Shown piece by piece: positions 1 through 10,660 of a stretch of 64,000 nucleotides of DNA. A program made the position numbers and the translations under genes. Within the stretch, counting starts at the first letter, position 1, and every line of letters starts with the position of its first letter. The notes under the pieces are model-generated. The model was not told the DNA's origin, did no database searches, and worked only from the letters and a program-made list of their open reading frames with translations. This DNA is from Poa pratensis (Eukaryota; Streptophyta; Magnoliopsida; Poales; Poaceae): NCBI GenBank assembly GCA_947311845.1, contig CAMZMU010000081.1, forward strand, positions 3,568,701 through 3,632,700, in the 5' to 3' direction.

Positions 1-3000
1 TGCTGGACACCGTAAGACACCGCCTTCCAACTTGCCTGCAACTAGATAGTCCGCTCTCTTGCCCGCCTGAGCGTCCCGCGCAGTAGGTGCTCGTCCCGTT
101 GCCTGGTCGGAGCAGCACCAGATGCTACTTCACGCTGCTGCTGCTTCATTCAGCGATTCACTTCTTATTAGCACGTCATACAGGGATGCGTTTCGCTTCA
201 GCTTCGGTGATAGCGCTATGCCGTGTTCAGTGTATTTACTTGTTTACTGTGGCGGGGCAAGTTACTTGTCTGTTGATTAATAGTGCACAATCTCAACTAA
301 ATGAATTATTGCTTGTAATATACTTTAGTTCTGTTCAAAATCTTGCTATATGTAGTATGTACAGTTCTTAGTTCACATTTTGACAAATGATGGTAGTGGT
401 TGGCTCATGCAGTAACCATAAGTTGTACAATGTGGCTTTCCTTTCTGTTCTGGCAAGAGCTATATGTTTCATTGCGCCTTTGCTACTTTGCTAGTTGCCC
501 GTTGCTTTCTTGCCGTAATATGCTTTTGGCTAGGAATAGTCGCTGATATGCAATACTCCTTTGTTGGATGTGCAGTTCTATGAAGACCTGGTCGACGGGA
601 AAGGATTTGATCAGAAGCCCAAGATCATACCTGACAAACCGTTGAACAAGAAAATAAAGTTTGACGACTCTGATGACGAGGATACAGATCATTCAGTGGA
701 GGAGGCTAGCAATGGAAACGGTGCAGAAAAATGTGAAGCCAAGTCGTCTGAGCAGCAACAAGAGGTACTTGGTACCTCAGAAATTGCCAGCAAGGGCAAT
801 GAAGAACAAGTGGAAACTGCTGATGGATCAACACCAAAGAAGCAACGGGTAGAAGATTCTCCGGTTTCTGAACAAACAGAGCCAATAGAACCCACTGATA
901 AACCAACTGAGGCCACTGCTAAACCAAAAGAGTCCACTGATAAACCAACAGAGACTAGTGACATACCAAAAGAGTCCACTGATAAACCACCAGAGACTAG
1001 TGACATAGAAAAAGAGTCCACTGATAAACCATCAGAGACCAGTGATAAACCAAGAGAGTCAACTGGTAGACCAAAAGTGTCCAAGGACATACCTATTGAT
1101 GATTTAATTGATCAGGACCTGAAACAGCTGGGAGACAGGAAAAAGGTTTGTTTGCCTTTTGAACTTAGTTACAGTTTAAGATATGTAGAAGGTGCTCTTT
1201 TCCTTTAAGAGAGTAGTCCATATAAATTTAGTCAGATGTGCTAAAACATGTTTTCTTGGTGCAGTTTACTCATCCATAAATATGTATAATCATTTTTAAG
1301 ATGGAAGCATGCTATTTTTATTCGTAGGTTCTAAGCAGTTTTGCTGGACCTCTGTTCCAAAATATAAGGCACATTTTGACTGTCCAAATTCATGCTTTGA
1401 GCAGCAATTAGTGCAATAATATGTAGTTTATGTCACGCAAAATAGATACCATTAGATTAGTTTTTATAGGTACTTTATTATGATTTTGTAACCATTGACT
1501 AAATATTGTATGAGAAATTTACAGCAAAAGCACAAATATGGACAGTCAAAATACGCTTTATAGTTTTGAACAGAAGCGGGGATACTCATAATCTTTCCTT
1601 CACATCCTTTTCCCTTTATCATATGCCTTGTGCAGATTGAAATAAATTTTAGACATTGAAATGTTCTTGTGCTTAATATATGGAATACACCGTTTTCTCG
1701 CACAAAGCTCTTAATTTGGAAATCATCTTGCTGTAGATAGAAAGTTTTCAGTATTTTGGTCCATTGGTAACTAGCTTCAGAGTTAACTGTTAGTATTAAC
1801 TATTTATTCATTGATACTGTTATTTAACTATTTATTCATTGATACTTGTTTTATTCTTGTTGCCACATCCCTGTGCAGTTATGTATAATTGTTTAAGTAC
1901 ACTTCGCAATTAATTTTGGCAGGAAAAACTCATTTGATGACTGAGTTATATATTGTGCCTCTCATTTTAGCAACTGTTTTGATAACTTCACAATCAGAAT
2001 CTTGCACAGCATTTCTTAATATGAGAAAATGATGTAACCATACCGGTCCCGTTATATTTTGTCTTTGCTCGGTACCTCACTATGAAACCATTGTACTTGA
2101 AACAGAGGCTTTTTGCAAGCGTCGATTCAGGTTGCAATGGTTGCATCTTCATTCAAATGCACAAAAGAGACGGTGACCCTGGTCCAGTTGAGATTGTACA
2201 AAACATGATGTCTTCGGCTGCTTCAACTCGTAAACATATGTCCAGGTTCATAATTGATGTTATTGGAATCTGTCTTTCCTTGTTCTGACTAAGTCTCGTG
2301 TTTCAAGATATGATTTCTTATGTAGTGTGCAGTTATATTCTTGCTTATAGACCTCATCTTGATTGTACTCTAGGTTTATTCTGAGGGTTTGCCCTGCTGA
2401 GGTGGTATGTTATTCTTCAGAAGAGGAAATAACAAGAGCCATTAGTCCACTTGTTGAAAAGTACTTCCCCAAAGAATCTCCTTCGGGACACAAGGTAACC
2501 TGCTACTTAATTGCTGTGTGGTCTAGTAAAAGAGCGTAGGACAAAGCAATAAGATTACAGTACCAACATGCTTCATATAAATATTTTGTCTTGTATTAGT
2601 AGTCATATATACTTTTTACACTTGAACTGATGTGGGGTGTGTTGTTGCTTATAGATAAATATAATACTATTATATTGTTTAAGTCATAACCATTTTAGTT
2701 CCAAGTCAAAGTGTTCTAAGTTTGACCAAGTTCATAGAAAAAAATATCAACATCTGCAATACCGAATCAATACCAATAGATCCATCATGAAATATGTTTT
2801 TATTCGATATGGTAGATGTTGATATTTTTTCTATAAACTTTGTCAAACATGGTAACTTTGACATAGGACAAAACTTTACATGCCTTATATTTTTGGACTG
2901 GAGGGGGGATCAAATGCAATGTTTATATTTTATGCTATGACACTGATAGTTCTATCCTCAGATGCATGCGACTTTAGTCTTCTACTAATCAGTTTCTAAA

Positions 3001-4224
3001 TGCCATTCATTCTTCATATATTCTGTGCTTTCATCATCTGAAAGAAAGGGCAGGAAGTAGGACCACTGAAAGTTTAGCATGTGCCACAATTTATGAGCAT
3101 GCCATTTCAGCCAGTTTCAAGACCTGACATATTACAGTATACTGTTTAGGGCATGTATTGTTTGATTGTTTCTATAGAACACACAGAAAAATGCAATTAT
3201 CGAAATAGGAGTTGTTTGCTCTGTTGTTTTCCCCCATCCAAAATTCTGCATAGTTCCTTACTCGCTTGTTTCAATCTTTGCAGTTTGCGGTGTTATATGA
3301 AGCAAGGTCAAACACAGGAATCGATAGAATGAAAATTATAAATGCAGTAGCAAAATCCATACCTCAACCTCACAAAGTTGACCTCAGCAACCCTGACAAG
3401 ACTATTATTGTCCAGATTGCCAAGGTAAATGCTGTAGTACAGTTGGATTGCTATAAAATACCTAGTGTTATGTTTGTGGAAGTGTTTTGTCGCAAAACCT
3501 GAGTATTTATCCTACAATTTTCACTGAATTACATAGGATTTGCTACTGAAGTGGTTAGTGTTATGTTTTATGAAAGTCTTATCTCTTTTTCGAAATCCAT
3601 AGGTACGGAGGATTATTATATAAGGTTTTGTAGTAGTAAAAAACAAGATAGTAAGTATGGTCGTTGTGGTCTGTGTCCGCTGTGCTTTGTTCGTTCGTTG
3701 TTCAGGAGTGTAAAACAACTCGTCCCTGATCTGTATCCAGGCACCTGTCAGTGTTGTAACCTTTATCATAACACTGGGATCTGGGGTACAGCAAGTGAAC
3801 ATAATAAATTGATAACACCATGATATGACTATGTTCTAAATTCATCAAATTTTATGTCAATCTTCGTTACCATTTCAGTTTGCTGATGGCATCCTACAGA
3901 TTGCAGTTGAAATAGACTTGGAAAAGTTGTTTACAGTGCATTTATTTTCCGTCTTTTTACTCTGAATCCTGGAGTAAGCCCAACATGTCCCTGAGTGTCG
4001 CTTAGTATCAACCATACATTTCTTGTCACCCATTCATTACTACTGTATAAGTATAAAGGATTGCTGGCTTTACATAGGACGCTCATCGGTCCAGGTTGTG
4101 ACAAACCATGTTTATTTTTTGTTTGAATTATGAGCAGACTATATGCATGATTGGAGTGGTGGAGAGGTACAAAGAGCTTTCGAAGTTCAACCTAAGGCAG
4201 CTGACATCGCCGCCAGAGAAGTAA
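1..4224 (+). CDS. THUMPD1: THUMP-domain protein (Tan1/THUMPD1-like), 5' partial, six visible exons
   Basis: Exons as read: <1-11 (tail of the upstream exon, donor at 12), 576-1145, 2106-2245, 2374-2494, 3284-3424, 4138-4224 (TAA). All introns are GT-AG and all junctions keep frame (190+87+47+28 codons visible). The tail of the first exon reads L-L-D-T and joins F-Y-E-D-L-V-D-G-K. The second exon encodes a long acidic, Thr/Ser/Pro-rich linker (DDSDDED, then STDKP repeats); the last four encode the THUMP fold with FASVDSGCNG, FIQMHKRDGDP, AVLYEARSNTGIDR and PDKTIIVQIAK. Family knowledge: Tan1/THUMPD1 binds tRNA through THUMP and assists the Kre33/NAT10 acetyltransferase in making N4-acetylcytidine in Ser and Leu tRNAs. 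The plant role is inferred from homology. The start codon lies upstream of the window. The locus looks intact. Confidence 0.9.
924..1067 (+). repeat. 42-bp in-frame coding tandem repeat in the THUMP gene linker
   Basis: Three full units start at 924, 966 and 1008, with a partial unit from 1050. Each encodes a 14-residue block of the type PKESTDKPTETSDI. More degenerate copies of the TDKP motif precede it from about 882. The repeats lie in the disordered acidic linker between the N-terminus and the THUMP domain, so copy number can vary without breaking the frame. Confidence 0.85.
1351..1574. mobile_element. MITE-like element in THUMP intron 2
   Basis: Imperfect 35-bp terminal inverted repeats: 1351-1385 begins TCTGTTCCAAAATATAAGG, and the complement of 1540-1574 begins TCTGTTCAAAACTATAAAG. 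There is no coding capacity. The termini resemble degenerate Stowaway ends of grass introns. No clean TA target duplication was confirmed. Confidence 0.6.
2698..2910. mobile_element. Stowaway-like MITE remnant in a THUMP intron
   Basis: The internal inverted repeat pairs about 2728-2755 (TTTGACCAAGTTCATAGAAA) with about 2812-2852 (TTTTCTATAAACTTTGTCAAA). The right end reads TTATATTTTTGGACTGGAGG, the usual Stowaway terminus. The left terminus has decayed. Confidence 0.6.
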
Positions 4225-4280
4225 GTTCCTGGGTGATTGCGTATTGCACACAGAGCTTTAATCCGATGCAGCATCAGTTA

Positions 4281-4546
4281 GTTAGTAGCTGGAGCGTTGA
4301 AATCACTGTCAAATGATTCAGATGTAATACTATCTCCCGTCGGGAGGCATCCCGAATTGCCGGTGCAGTTTTGGAACTTTGTCGATGAATTTTATACAGC
4401 AGGAGGTTCAATAAATTTCGTCATGGCACTGTTATGTGGGGGTTATATTGGTATTTTTTTTTAACTGAGGTTATCTGTTGACAACGAAATGAGAATTAAT
4501 CGCCAACCACCGAGCTTAAGAAGAACTGGACCCTGTCGACACGACA
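4281..4546 (+). repeat. Duplicated 3' UTR segment, copy 1
   Basis: This is the real 3' UTR and poly(A) region of the THUMP gene. It recurs at 5154-5417 in the same orientation at about 95% identity by eye, with the copy offset by 873 bases. It starts at GTTAGTAGCTGGAGCG and ends at TGTCGACACGACA. Confidence 0.9.
4410..4415 (+). promoter_or_regulatory. Poly(A) signal of the THUMP gene
   Basis: AATAAA lies 186 bases after the stop codon, in an AT-rich 3' UTR. The same signal is present in the duplicated UTR copy near 5283. Confidence 0.6.
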
Positions 4547-4552
4547 GTCAAC

Positions 4553-4938
4553 GTCGTTCACCGAGGCACGCCATAACGCAGAGCAGCCTTGGGCTGGCAG
4601 GACGCTAGCCATCCATCCGGTCGGTCGTCGGCGGGTCTGAGTCGCACTTATTAATGGCGGAGAGTGGAGACCTAGACCACTGCCCGCGGCCCCAGCAGAG
4701 CATCACAACCAGCCAACAACTACTGCCGGGTAATGATGGAATTACGCGAAAGCTACCCTTACCCGAAACGACCCAACCGAACCGAACCGAACCGAGCATC
4801 ATCACTCATCATCGCATCAGCACTCTGGCACATCATCCAGCACGCGCGCGCCTGATCCGATTCGGTCATATCCTGTTGTTGGGAAGGCACGAGTGCACGA
4901 CACGGGTGAAAAAGAAACACGTAGCTTTTTTGGGATGC
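4553..4938 (+). repeat. Intergenic duplication, copy 1
   Basis: Matches 17023-17376 in the same orientation. Shared landmarks are CACGCCATAACGCAGAGC, TATTAATGGCGGAGAGTGG, GGTAATGATGGAATTACG, CCGAAACGACCCAACCG and TGATCCGATTCGGTCATA. There is a CCGAA microrepeat in the middle. No supported gene. Confidence 0.88.
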
Positions 4939-5153
4939 TAGATTTCGCACGTGCGATTTCAAGATTTCGTCGCCGGAGCCGCCGCCGCACCCCGCAACCA
5001 CCGCCGGCCGGACCGCCTGCTTCTGCCGCCCCGCCCTACTCAAACCGCCTCCCACCGCCCGTCCTACGCTGTCCGGGCATCCCTCTAACCCCACCCTCTT
5101 CTCCGGCGCCGGCGAGCCCCTCACCCCCCCAAGTTAAGTCTCTCCTCACCCAA
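4939..5153. other. GC-rich non-coding stretch between duplication copies
   Basis: Strongly CCG-rich with no supported ORF. It has loose similarity in word content to 57240-57560 (CGCCCCGCCCT followed by an AACCGCC motif and a CGGCCGGAC motif), so both may descend from one repeat family. Not classified. Confidence 0.35.
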
Positions 5154-5417
5154 GTTAGTAGCTGGAGCGTTGAAATCACTGTCAAATGATTCAGATGTAA
5201 TACTATCTCCCGTCGGGAGGCATCCCGAATTGCCAGTGCAGTTTTGGAACTTTGTCGATGAATATTATACAGCAGGAGGTTGAATAAATTCCATCATGGC
5301 ACTGTTATGTGTGGTTATATTGGTATCTTTTTTTACAGAGTTTATCTGTTGACAGCGAAATCAGAATTAAACGCCAACCACCGAGCTTAAGAAAAACTGG
5401 ACCCTGTCGACACGACA
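5154..5417 (+). repeat. Duplicated 3' UTR segment, copy 2 (no gene attached)
   Basis: Direct copy of 4281-4546 without the coding exon. It ends where unrelated DNA begins at 5418. In copy 1 the following bases (4553 onward) match 17023 onward, so copy 2 was once continuous with 17023 and was split by later insertions. Confidence 0.88.
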
Positions 5418-5908
5418 CTCAGGGACACTTCTTTTGGCTTCTGGGGCTGCCTAGGTCCCAGGAAGCAGAAGCCAAAAGAACTCTCTAGTTTTTGGGTAGC
5501 TTATTTCCACCTAGAAACTCCAATCGTGAAGGAACCGAGAAGCTGGCCCTGACTCATTTCTGGAGAGATTCCGAGCTTCTCGGCGCTGGAGCGAAACATT
5601 TAGACTAAACAGACATGTAGTTCATCAAAATTACGGCCAGATTGCCACCCCATGCGGCTGAGCCTTCTTTCCTCTCCTCCGAACAGGCACGTCCCCGACC
5701 CCGCGTGCTGGAGCAAAACGAACGAGAGAGAAAAAAGAAAAAAAGACCCGTCCCCGATCTCACCCCGCTCACTCGTCACCGCCACCGCCCGCCCACCCCT
5801 GCCGCCACTGGATCCCGGTAGTCCGACGCCGGATCCCACCAGTCCACCGACGGATCCTGCCGCTCCGAAAACTTCCTCCGCCCTTGCCTCTCCTGCCTCC
5901 AGGGTCTT
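5418..5908. other. Unclassified insert left of the Tat element, with a perfect hairpin
   Basis: No gene seen. The 14-bp arms 5429-5442 (TTCTTTTGGCTTCT) and 5467-5480 are perfect inverse complements around a 24-bp loop. The last 200 bases are pyrimidine-rich, C-rich DNA. Because the duplication resumes only at 17023, this segment and 16754-17022 are probably an older insertion that the Tat element later entered. Confidence 0.5.
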
Positions 5909-6837
5909 TGTCGTGTCTCGTTGCACGGACACCGGGAGTATAGGATACCCCTTTTAGGTTCGGCACGGGGCGCGAAGGAGGCTGAGAATCGTCTTCTTGG
6001 GCGGAGTCTAGATCAAGCTCTCCTCTCCACGATCAAAGCATGCAACCAAAGGGACACAAGGAGCTACCCAGGTTCAGGCCGCCCGGAGGCTAAAAGCCCT
6101 ACTCCTGCATGTCTGGATTGATGGGTTCTTCATAGTGTGGCTTACAATGGAACCTCCCGGACAGGGTACCCGGAAGGGTTTTGGCTGAGGTAGAAGAAGG
6201 ACAGATCCTGACCCGGAGGAGATCACCTTCCTCTCTACCTTCGCAGCCCTAGTCTAGTCTTGCTCTGGTTCTAGCTTGTGTTCGTCCTTGCCTCGACCTC
6301 TCCTCCTCCGTGCCTTGGTCCTCCTTTTATAGGCTAAGGGGTTGCCACAGGGTCACGTGAGGGGCGTGAGGGACCTTCGGGGTGAAGGACCCTCCTCATC
6401 TAGTTTAGGAGGAGACGTGGCCTCTCCTCAGCCTAGCGTCTCCTTTGGGTTAGGTGGGAGCGTCCGCCTTGGGGTGGACAGGAGCTGACACCACCACGGG
6501 ACGTGCTTCCCGCCCGCGCTGCCTTCGCCTTGCTTCCCAAGTCTTCCGCGGTGAGGTGGAGTGCTTATCCACAGGGACGTGGGGAAGTACCCGAGAGGGA
6601 GCCTGGCCTCCTGCCGGGAACTCGGGCTCTCGGGTCCTTCCTGGCCTTCTTGCTTGGTTCGGGGACCCGGAAGGTCCCCAGGACCGGAGCCCTTAGTCGA
6701 CGTAGGCCATGCGTGTCTTGACGGTGAACCCGCCAGCTTGACTTGAGTCTTGGTCTTGTCCATCTTCATCTTGGGCCCACATGGGGTGGACCCACTTTGG
6801 CAGTACTAGGGGAACCCCATGTTCCACTGTTGCGACA
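5909..6837 (-). repeat. 3' LTR of the Tat element
   Basis: 929 bp with TGTCG...CGACA termini, near-identical to 15819-16748. On the minus strand it is preceded by a polypurine-type tract (CCCGGGGGCTAC, 6838-6849). Confidence 0.93.
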
Positions 6838-7059
6838 GTAGCCCCCGGGCATGGTCCCGGCGGCTCTTGCTCCAGCTGCCGGGGCCATGGCCTAAAGATA
6901 GGTCAAAGTGGGTCCCGGGCACCTGGTCTTCCTTGCTCTGCTTCATTGATGGCCTTGAAGGTCTTGGAGTTACTCCGCTCGGGGGAATAACTGCGGGGCC
7001 CCCTCGATTCCCAATAACGGAAGAACCGAGGAGACGCTTGACAGAGGCACCGCCGTGGC

Positions 7060-7066
7060 TATAAAA
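7060..7066 (+). promoter_or_regulatory. TATA box of antisense unit 1 in the Tat element
   Basis: CTATAAAAGCG, 78 bases before the first ATG (7144) of the antisense unit. It points opposite to the element's own transcription. Confidence 0.55.
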
Positions 7067-7143
7067 GCGAGGCGCACCCCTGGCTTTTCGTTCATCTTCT
7101 TCCTCAGTCCAACTCCAGGCCTCCCCACAAGCTGCCAGCGCCA

Positions 7144-7730
7144 ATGGCGAGAGCGAGGAGAGGAGTTGGGCGCCCTCGTACTTCTTCAGCTGCTGCGGAG
7201 AGTGGCCCCTCCACTCGTGGTCGAGCTGTTCCGCGAGGTCGTGGGATTCGCGGTCGCGGCGGCCGTGGAGGCCGCGGCACCGCTGCTCCCCTCCTAGGAG
7301 CATGGTTCATACCAGCTTCGCGCCGTTCGAGTTCGTCGTGGATCTGAACCGCAGGCCTCGCAGCCGGCTTCTCCTGCCGGATTCCTTCGCGATGGCGACG
7401 GAGGACATCGGACCCTCCGGCTTCTGGCTGCAAGTGGAAGGCTGCCCCAATGGCCCCTCCTGGGCCATGGCGGAGCGCACCACTGAAGGCGCCATGCTTC
7501 TGGGTCCGGGGTGGAAGTCGTTCTCCCGTGCCCGCCGCCTGTCCAGGGGGCAGTGCTTGGTGTTCCGGTACGACGGAGATGCTACGCTCTCCGTGAAGAT
7601 CTTCGGTGTCGATGGCGGACGCGTGGAGTGCTGCATGGAGAGCAGCAGCGGCAGCTCGAGCTCCTACGACGAGGATGAAGATGAGGAAAACTCATCTGAC
7701 ATCAAGGTCGAGGGGAGCTCGTCTTCCTGA
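7144..7730 (+). CDS. B3-domain-like ORF, antisense, in the 3' spacer of the Tat element
   Basis: Best-supported frame is 7302-7730 (142 residues). It contains FEFVVDLNRRPRSRLLLP, SGFWLQV, a GWKSFSRARRL strand, then G-Q-C-LVFRYDG and SVKIFG, the usual B3 DNA-binding fold order (DNA-contact strand, GW-F helix, LVF-Y-G strand). An acidic Ser/Asp/Glu tail ends the protein. An upstream ATG at 7144 opens a basic Arg/Gly-rich stretch (GRGGRGGRG) in another frame that would join after a one-base shift near 7297. B3 proteins are plant transcription factors. Antisense extra ORFs are known in Tat elements; a B3 identity here is my reading. It could be a captured host exon or an element-borne regulator. 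Confidence 0.6.
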
Positions 7731-8029
7731 AGGCGAGGAGCTTCGGACGGGCGCCATGGAGATCTCGTTGACCTCCTCCTTGGCGGCCTTGACGACGTAT
7801 TTCTGGAAGTAGCGTCTTCCATTGTACGGCGGTGCTCCTTGCTCGACGGGAGCCAACCTTTTTGTTGTAAAAAAGATCGTCCCCTTGTAGTCCTTGTAAA
7901 TGAAGAAGATCTTGTTTTCCTCCTTGTCTTCGTGTCGCGTCCGTGTGAATGAGAACGAGTTTTTTGCAAAACGCGCTCCCATTACTGCAGCAGCCGTAGC
8001 GTCAAGGGGTAGGTGGAGCGTGGGAGGCC

Positions 8030-8036
8030 TATAAAA
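8030..8036 (+). promoter_or_regulatory. TATA box of antisense unit 2 in the Tat element
   Basis: CCTATAAAAGACC, 84 bases before the ATG at 8120. It has the same spacing and look as the TATA of unit 1, about 970 bases upstream. Confidence 0.5.
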
Positions 8037-8119
8037 GACCATCCAGACTCCACCCCTTCGCCACATCTTCTCGCCTTGCTCCGCTCCTCTTCTTCCTTTG
8101 CCTCCCCTCCCGCAGAACA

Positions 8120-8599
8120 ATGTCCGGCGAAGCAGAGAGGGCCTTGTCCGATGTGTCGACGGCGGAGTCCGTCTTTCGAGGAGCGGCGGAGGCACCCAGC
8201 GAAGCTGGAGCCCGAGCCACTAGAAAGGACGAGGTCGTTCCTCGCCCTCGGTCTCCTTGGTTTTCCCGCGGTGGGGAACATCGCCGGTTCTGCTGCCATG
8301 GAGGCATCGGTGGCGCTGGCGACCCGGAAGGACACCATCAAGATGGAGCTGTGGAAGGAGGCCGCAGGCAATCAGAGATTGATCCGCCTCCTCTGCGACC
8401 TTGACGATGTCTTCAAGGTAAGGCTGCCTCGGTTCTGGCAATACGACCCTTGGGAAGATCCTGCGCCTTGACTCGATTTCTTCCCTTCGTACAGGATGAG
8501 GAAGACATCATGGATAAGTTCGTGGACCACGTGCACCTCCTCTGCAGCCAGCATGTGCCGGGGTTTGCCCGGAAGTTCCCCGGCCCGTGGGACCCCTGA
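8120..8599 (+). CDS. Second antisense ORF of the Tat element, with one intron
   Basis: The first ATG after the TATA is at 8120 (MSGEAERALSDVST). The best open frame before the donor is a different one and contains the ATG at 8298 (MEASVALATRKDTIK). The donor AAG|GTAAGG at 8417/8418 and acceptor TACAG|GATGAG at 8494/8495 remove a 77-base intron containing an in-frame stop. Exon 2 reads on through DEEDIMDKFVDHVHLL to a TGA at 8597-8599. The 8298 form would be 74 residues. I do not recognise the protein; it is Leu- and acidic-rich at its end. Spliceable structure on the antisense strand argues for transcription opposite to gag-pol. Function unknown. Confidence 0.45.
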
Positions 8600-9621
8600 A
8601 GATCCTGCGCGAATGCCCTCCTTCATCCCAGGCGTCCCCGGGAGTCCGGAGTTCACCCGGCAGGCAATAAAACAGAAGACAGAGCTGCACAGCCAGGAGC
8701 CCTGAGCTGGCCTTAGTAGCATAGGCTAGATATGTATCCAGGAAAAGCTTCGACTGAATGTAATCAGAATTGTAAATTCAGAATGTAAGTTCAGATGAAT
8801 GCAATCCTAGGGCTCAACTCCCGGGGTCATTTCCCAAACCTCCCTTGCACTAACGCGCCGTCAAGTTTTCTGAGGAGATCTCTTAGGTGACAAGTACTCT
8901 AACCGCCTGCACCGGTAGCAGCACCCCTAAGAGCACTATGCCTTCCGGGAGTCCACTCCACAGCCACGGGTACTAGGCCAGAAGGGAAATCTGACCGTTC
9001 GCCGGGGAGGACGCATTACCCCCGCAAAGGTTCTCATCAACTGTCAAGCATGCGCAGGTTGGTGGTATATTGACTCCGAGCGAGATATTATGCCTAGAAT
9101 GCAGATGCACATGCAAAGACTTAGCTGGTTTTTGCCGTGCCTTGATCTACTCTGTCCTTCCCGGGTACCAGCTCCTGAGCCGCTCTTCAGCATCCATTCC
9201 TGTCCCGGGAGAGGCGCTACACAAACACACTTTCAGTAGGAAAAGAATGGACCCTCCCTTACATGTCGTGAAAGTGTTTCATCCGGAGCAACCCGCAAGC
9301 AAAGTTGAATGTGCATTTCTGTGTTTAGGTTCTTTAAAACACAGCACTGCCCGTTCCACTTCTTACCGCGGCAGTACGGCACGATCAGGTGGCAGCGCCT
9401 ACTGATAGGCTACTCGCGCTCGACCTGTCAGCCACCGGCACCATGTCAGCCCCCTGCTTGGGGGTTGTTACGGATAACACACTTCACGACAACAAGAGAG
9501 GCTCACGGAATTGAAAAACTTATCTTTTATTCCTTGGCGACGATTCTTACACCCTTATACAGAACACTAGCCCCTTGGGCGTGCTTAGTTGACTCGAACT
9601 ATCTGCGATTCATGTTCGTAT
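8600..9621. other. Non-coding spacer of the Tat element
   Basis: An AATAAA-type signal near 8667 could end antisense unit 2. The remainder up to the integrase stop has no ORF with recognisable content. Confidence 0.5.
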
Positions 9622-10660
9622 TCAGGGGTAGAATTTCCGGAGATTCTCGATGTTCCAGGCGTTGCCCTCCGGCCTGCCTTTCTCGTCCTCCAGATAAACA
9701 GCTCCGGGTCTCAGGGTATGCGTCACCCGATAAGGTCCTTCCCACTTGGAGGACAGCTTGTTCATGTTATCAAGCTTCTGCTTCTTGCGGAGAACCAGGT
9801 CTCCGGGTTCCAGTACCCGTGAACGGATATGGCGATCATGATAGCGGCGGAGCCCTTGCTGGTATCGAGCAGATCGTAAGGAAGCTCGGCACCGCACCTC
9901 TTCCAGGAAGTTGATGTCATCAATCCTCCTCTCAGCTTGTGCGTCTTCATCATAGGCAAGTACCCGGGGGGATCCATGCCTGAGCTCTGTTGGCAAGACG
10001 GCTTCTGCTCCATAGACAAGGAAGAATGGTGTTTCTTGAGTGGCTCTGCTTGGTGTGGTTCTGAGGGACCACAAGACACTTGGTAGATGCTCAATCCAGT
10101 TCTTGCCCTTGTCTTCTAACTTGTCAAAGGCCTTGGTCTTCAAACCCTTTAGGACCTCCGCATTGGCTCGCTCCACTTGCCCATTGCACCTTGGGTAGGA
10201 CACCGAGGCAAAACACACCTTGATTCCCAGCTCTTCACAGAAGTTGAGGAAGGATCGGCTTGTGAACTGAGAGCCATTGTCCGTTATGATTCTGTTGGGT
10301 ACTCCGAAGCGGTACACGATCCCTTCAATGAACTTGATGGCTGCTTGAGCTGTCTGTCTTGGTACTGGCATCACTTCCACCCACTTTGTGAACTTGTCGA
10401 TGGCCACGAAAAGGTATTCATGGCCCCCGACAGACTTCGGTATCTTCCCACGATGTCCAGCCCCCAGACCGCGAACGGCCAGGAGATTGGAATTGGCTGC
10501 AGAGCTTGCGCCGGCTGATGTATGTTCTTCGCATAGTACTGGCAGGCTTCACAGGTCTTGACTAGCTGCTCCGCATCACTGAGGACTGTTGGCCAGTAGA
10601 ACCCGTGACGAAAAACTTTACCCGCCAGTGATCTTGATGCCACATGACTTGAACATGTGC
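9622..10660 (-). pseudogene. Integrase of the Tat element
   Basis: The zinc-binding half (HGFYWP, CEACQYYAKN) sits in one frame to about 10410. The catalytic core continues in a 261-residue ORF (9622-10407): AIDKFTKWVEVMP, the DNGSQFTS box with the second Asp, NGQVERAN with the Glu, then the C-terminal GDLVLRKKQ and KWEGPYRV motifs ending NLRKFYP. It inserts element cDNA and explains the 5-bp target duplication. The D-D-E residues are present; one frameshift separates the two parts. Confidence 0.9.

Noticed and set aside
87..371. 94-residue + strand ORF
   Set aside because: It lies wholly inside the intron between the exon ending at 11 and the exon starting at 576 of the THUMP gene, with intron-like AT-rich 3' half and no motif.
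3984..3999. TGTCCCTGAGTGTCGC here, its inverse near 5409-5423, and a similar word near 17006
   Set aside because: Short inverted match could hint at insertion termini of the 5418-17022 block, but it is only about 14 bases, with mismatches, and one copy lies in the THUMP intron; not enough for a call.
6428..6769. 113-residue minus-strand ORF, repeated at 16339-16680
   Set aside because: Identical because both copies are LTR sequence; no protein motif.
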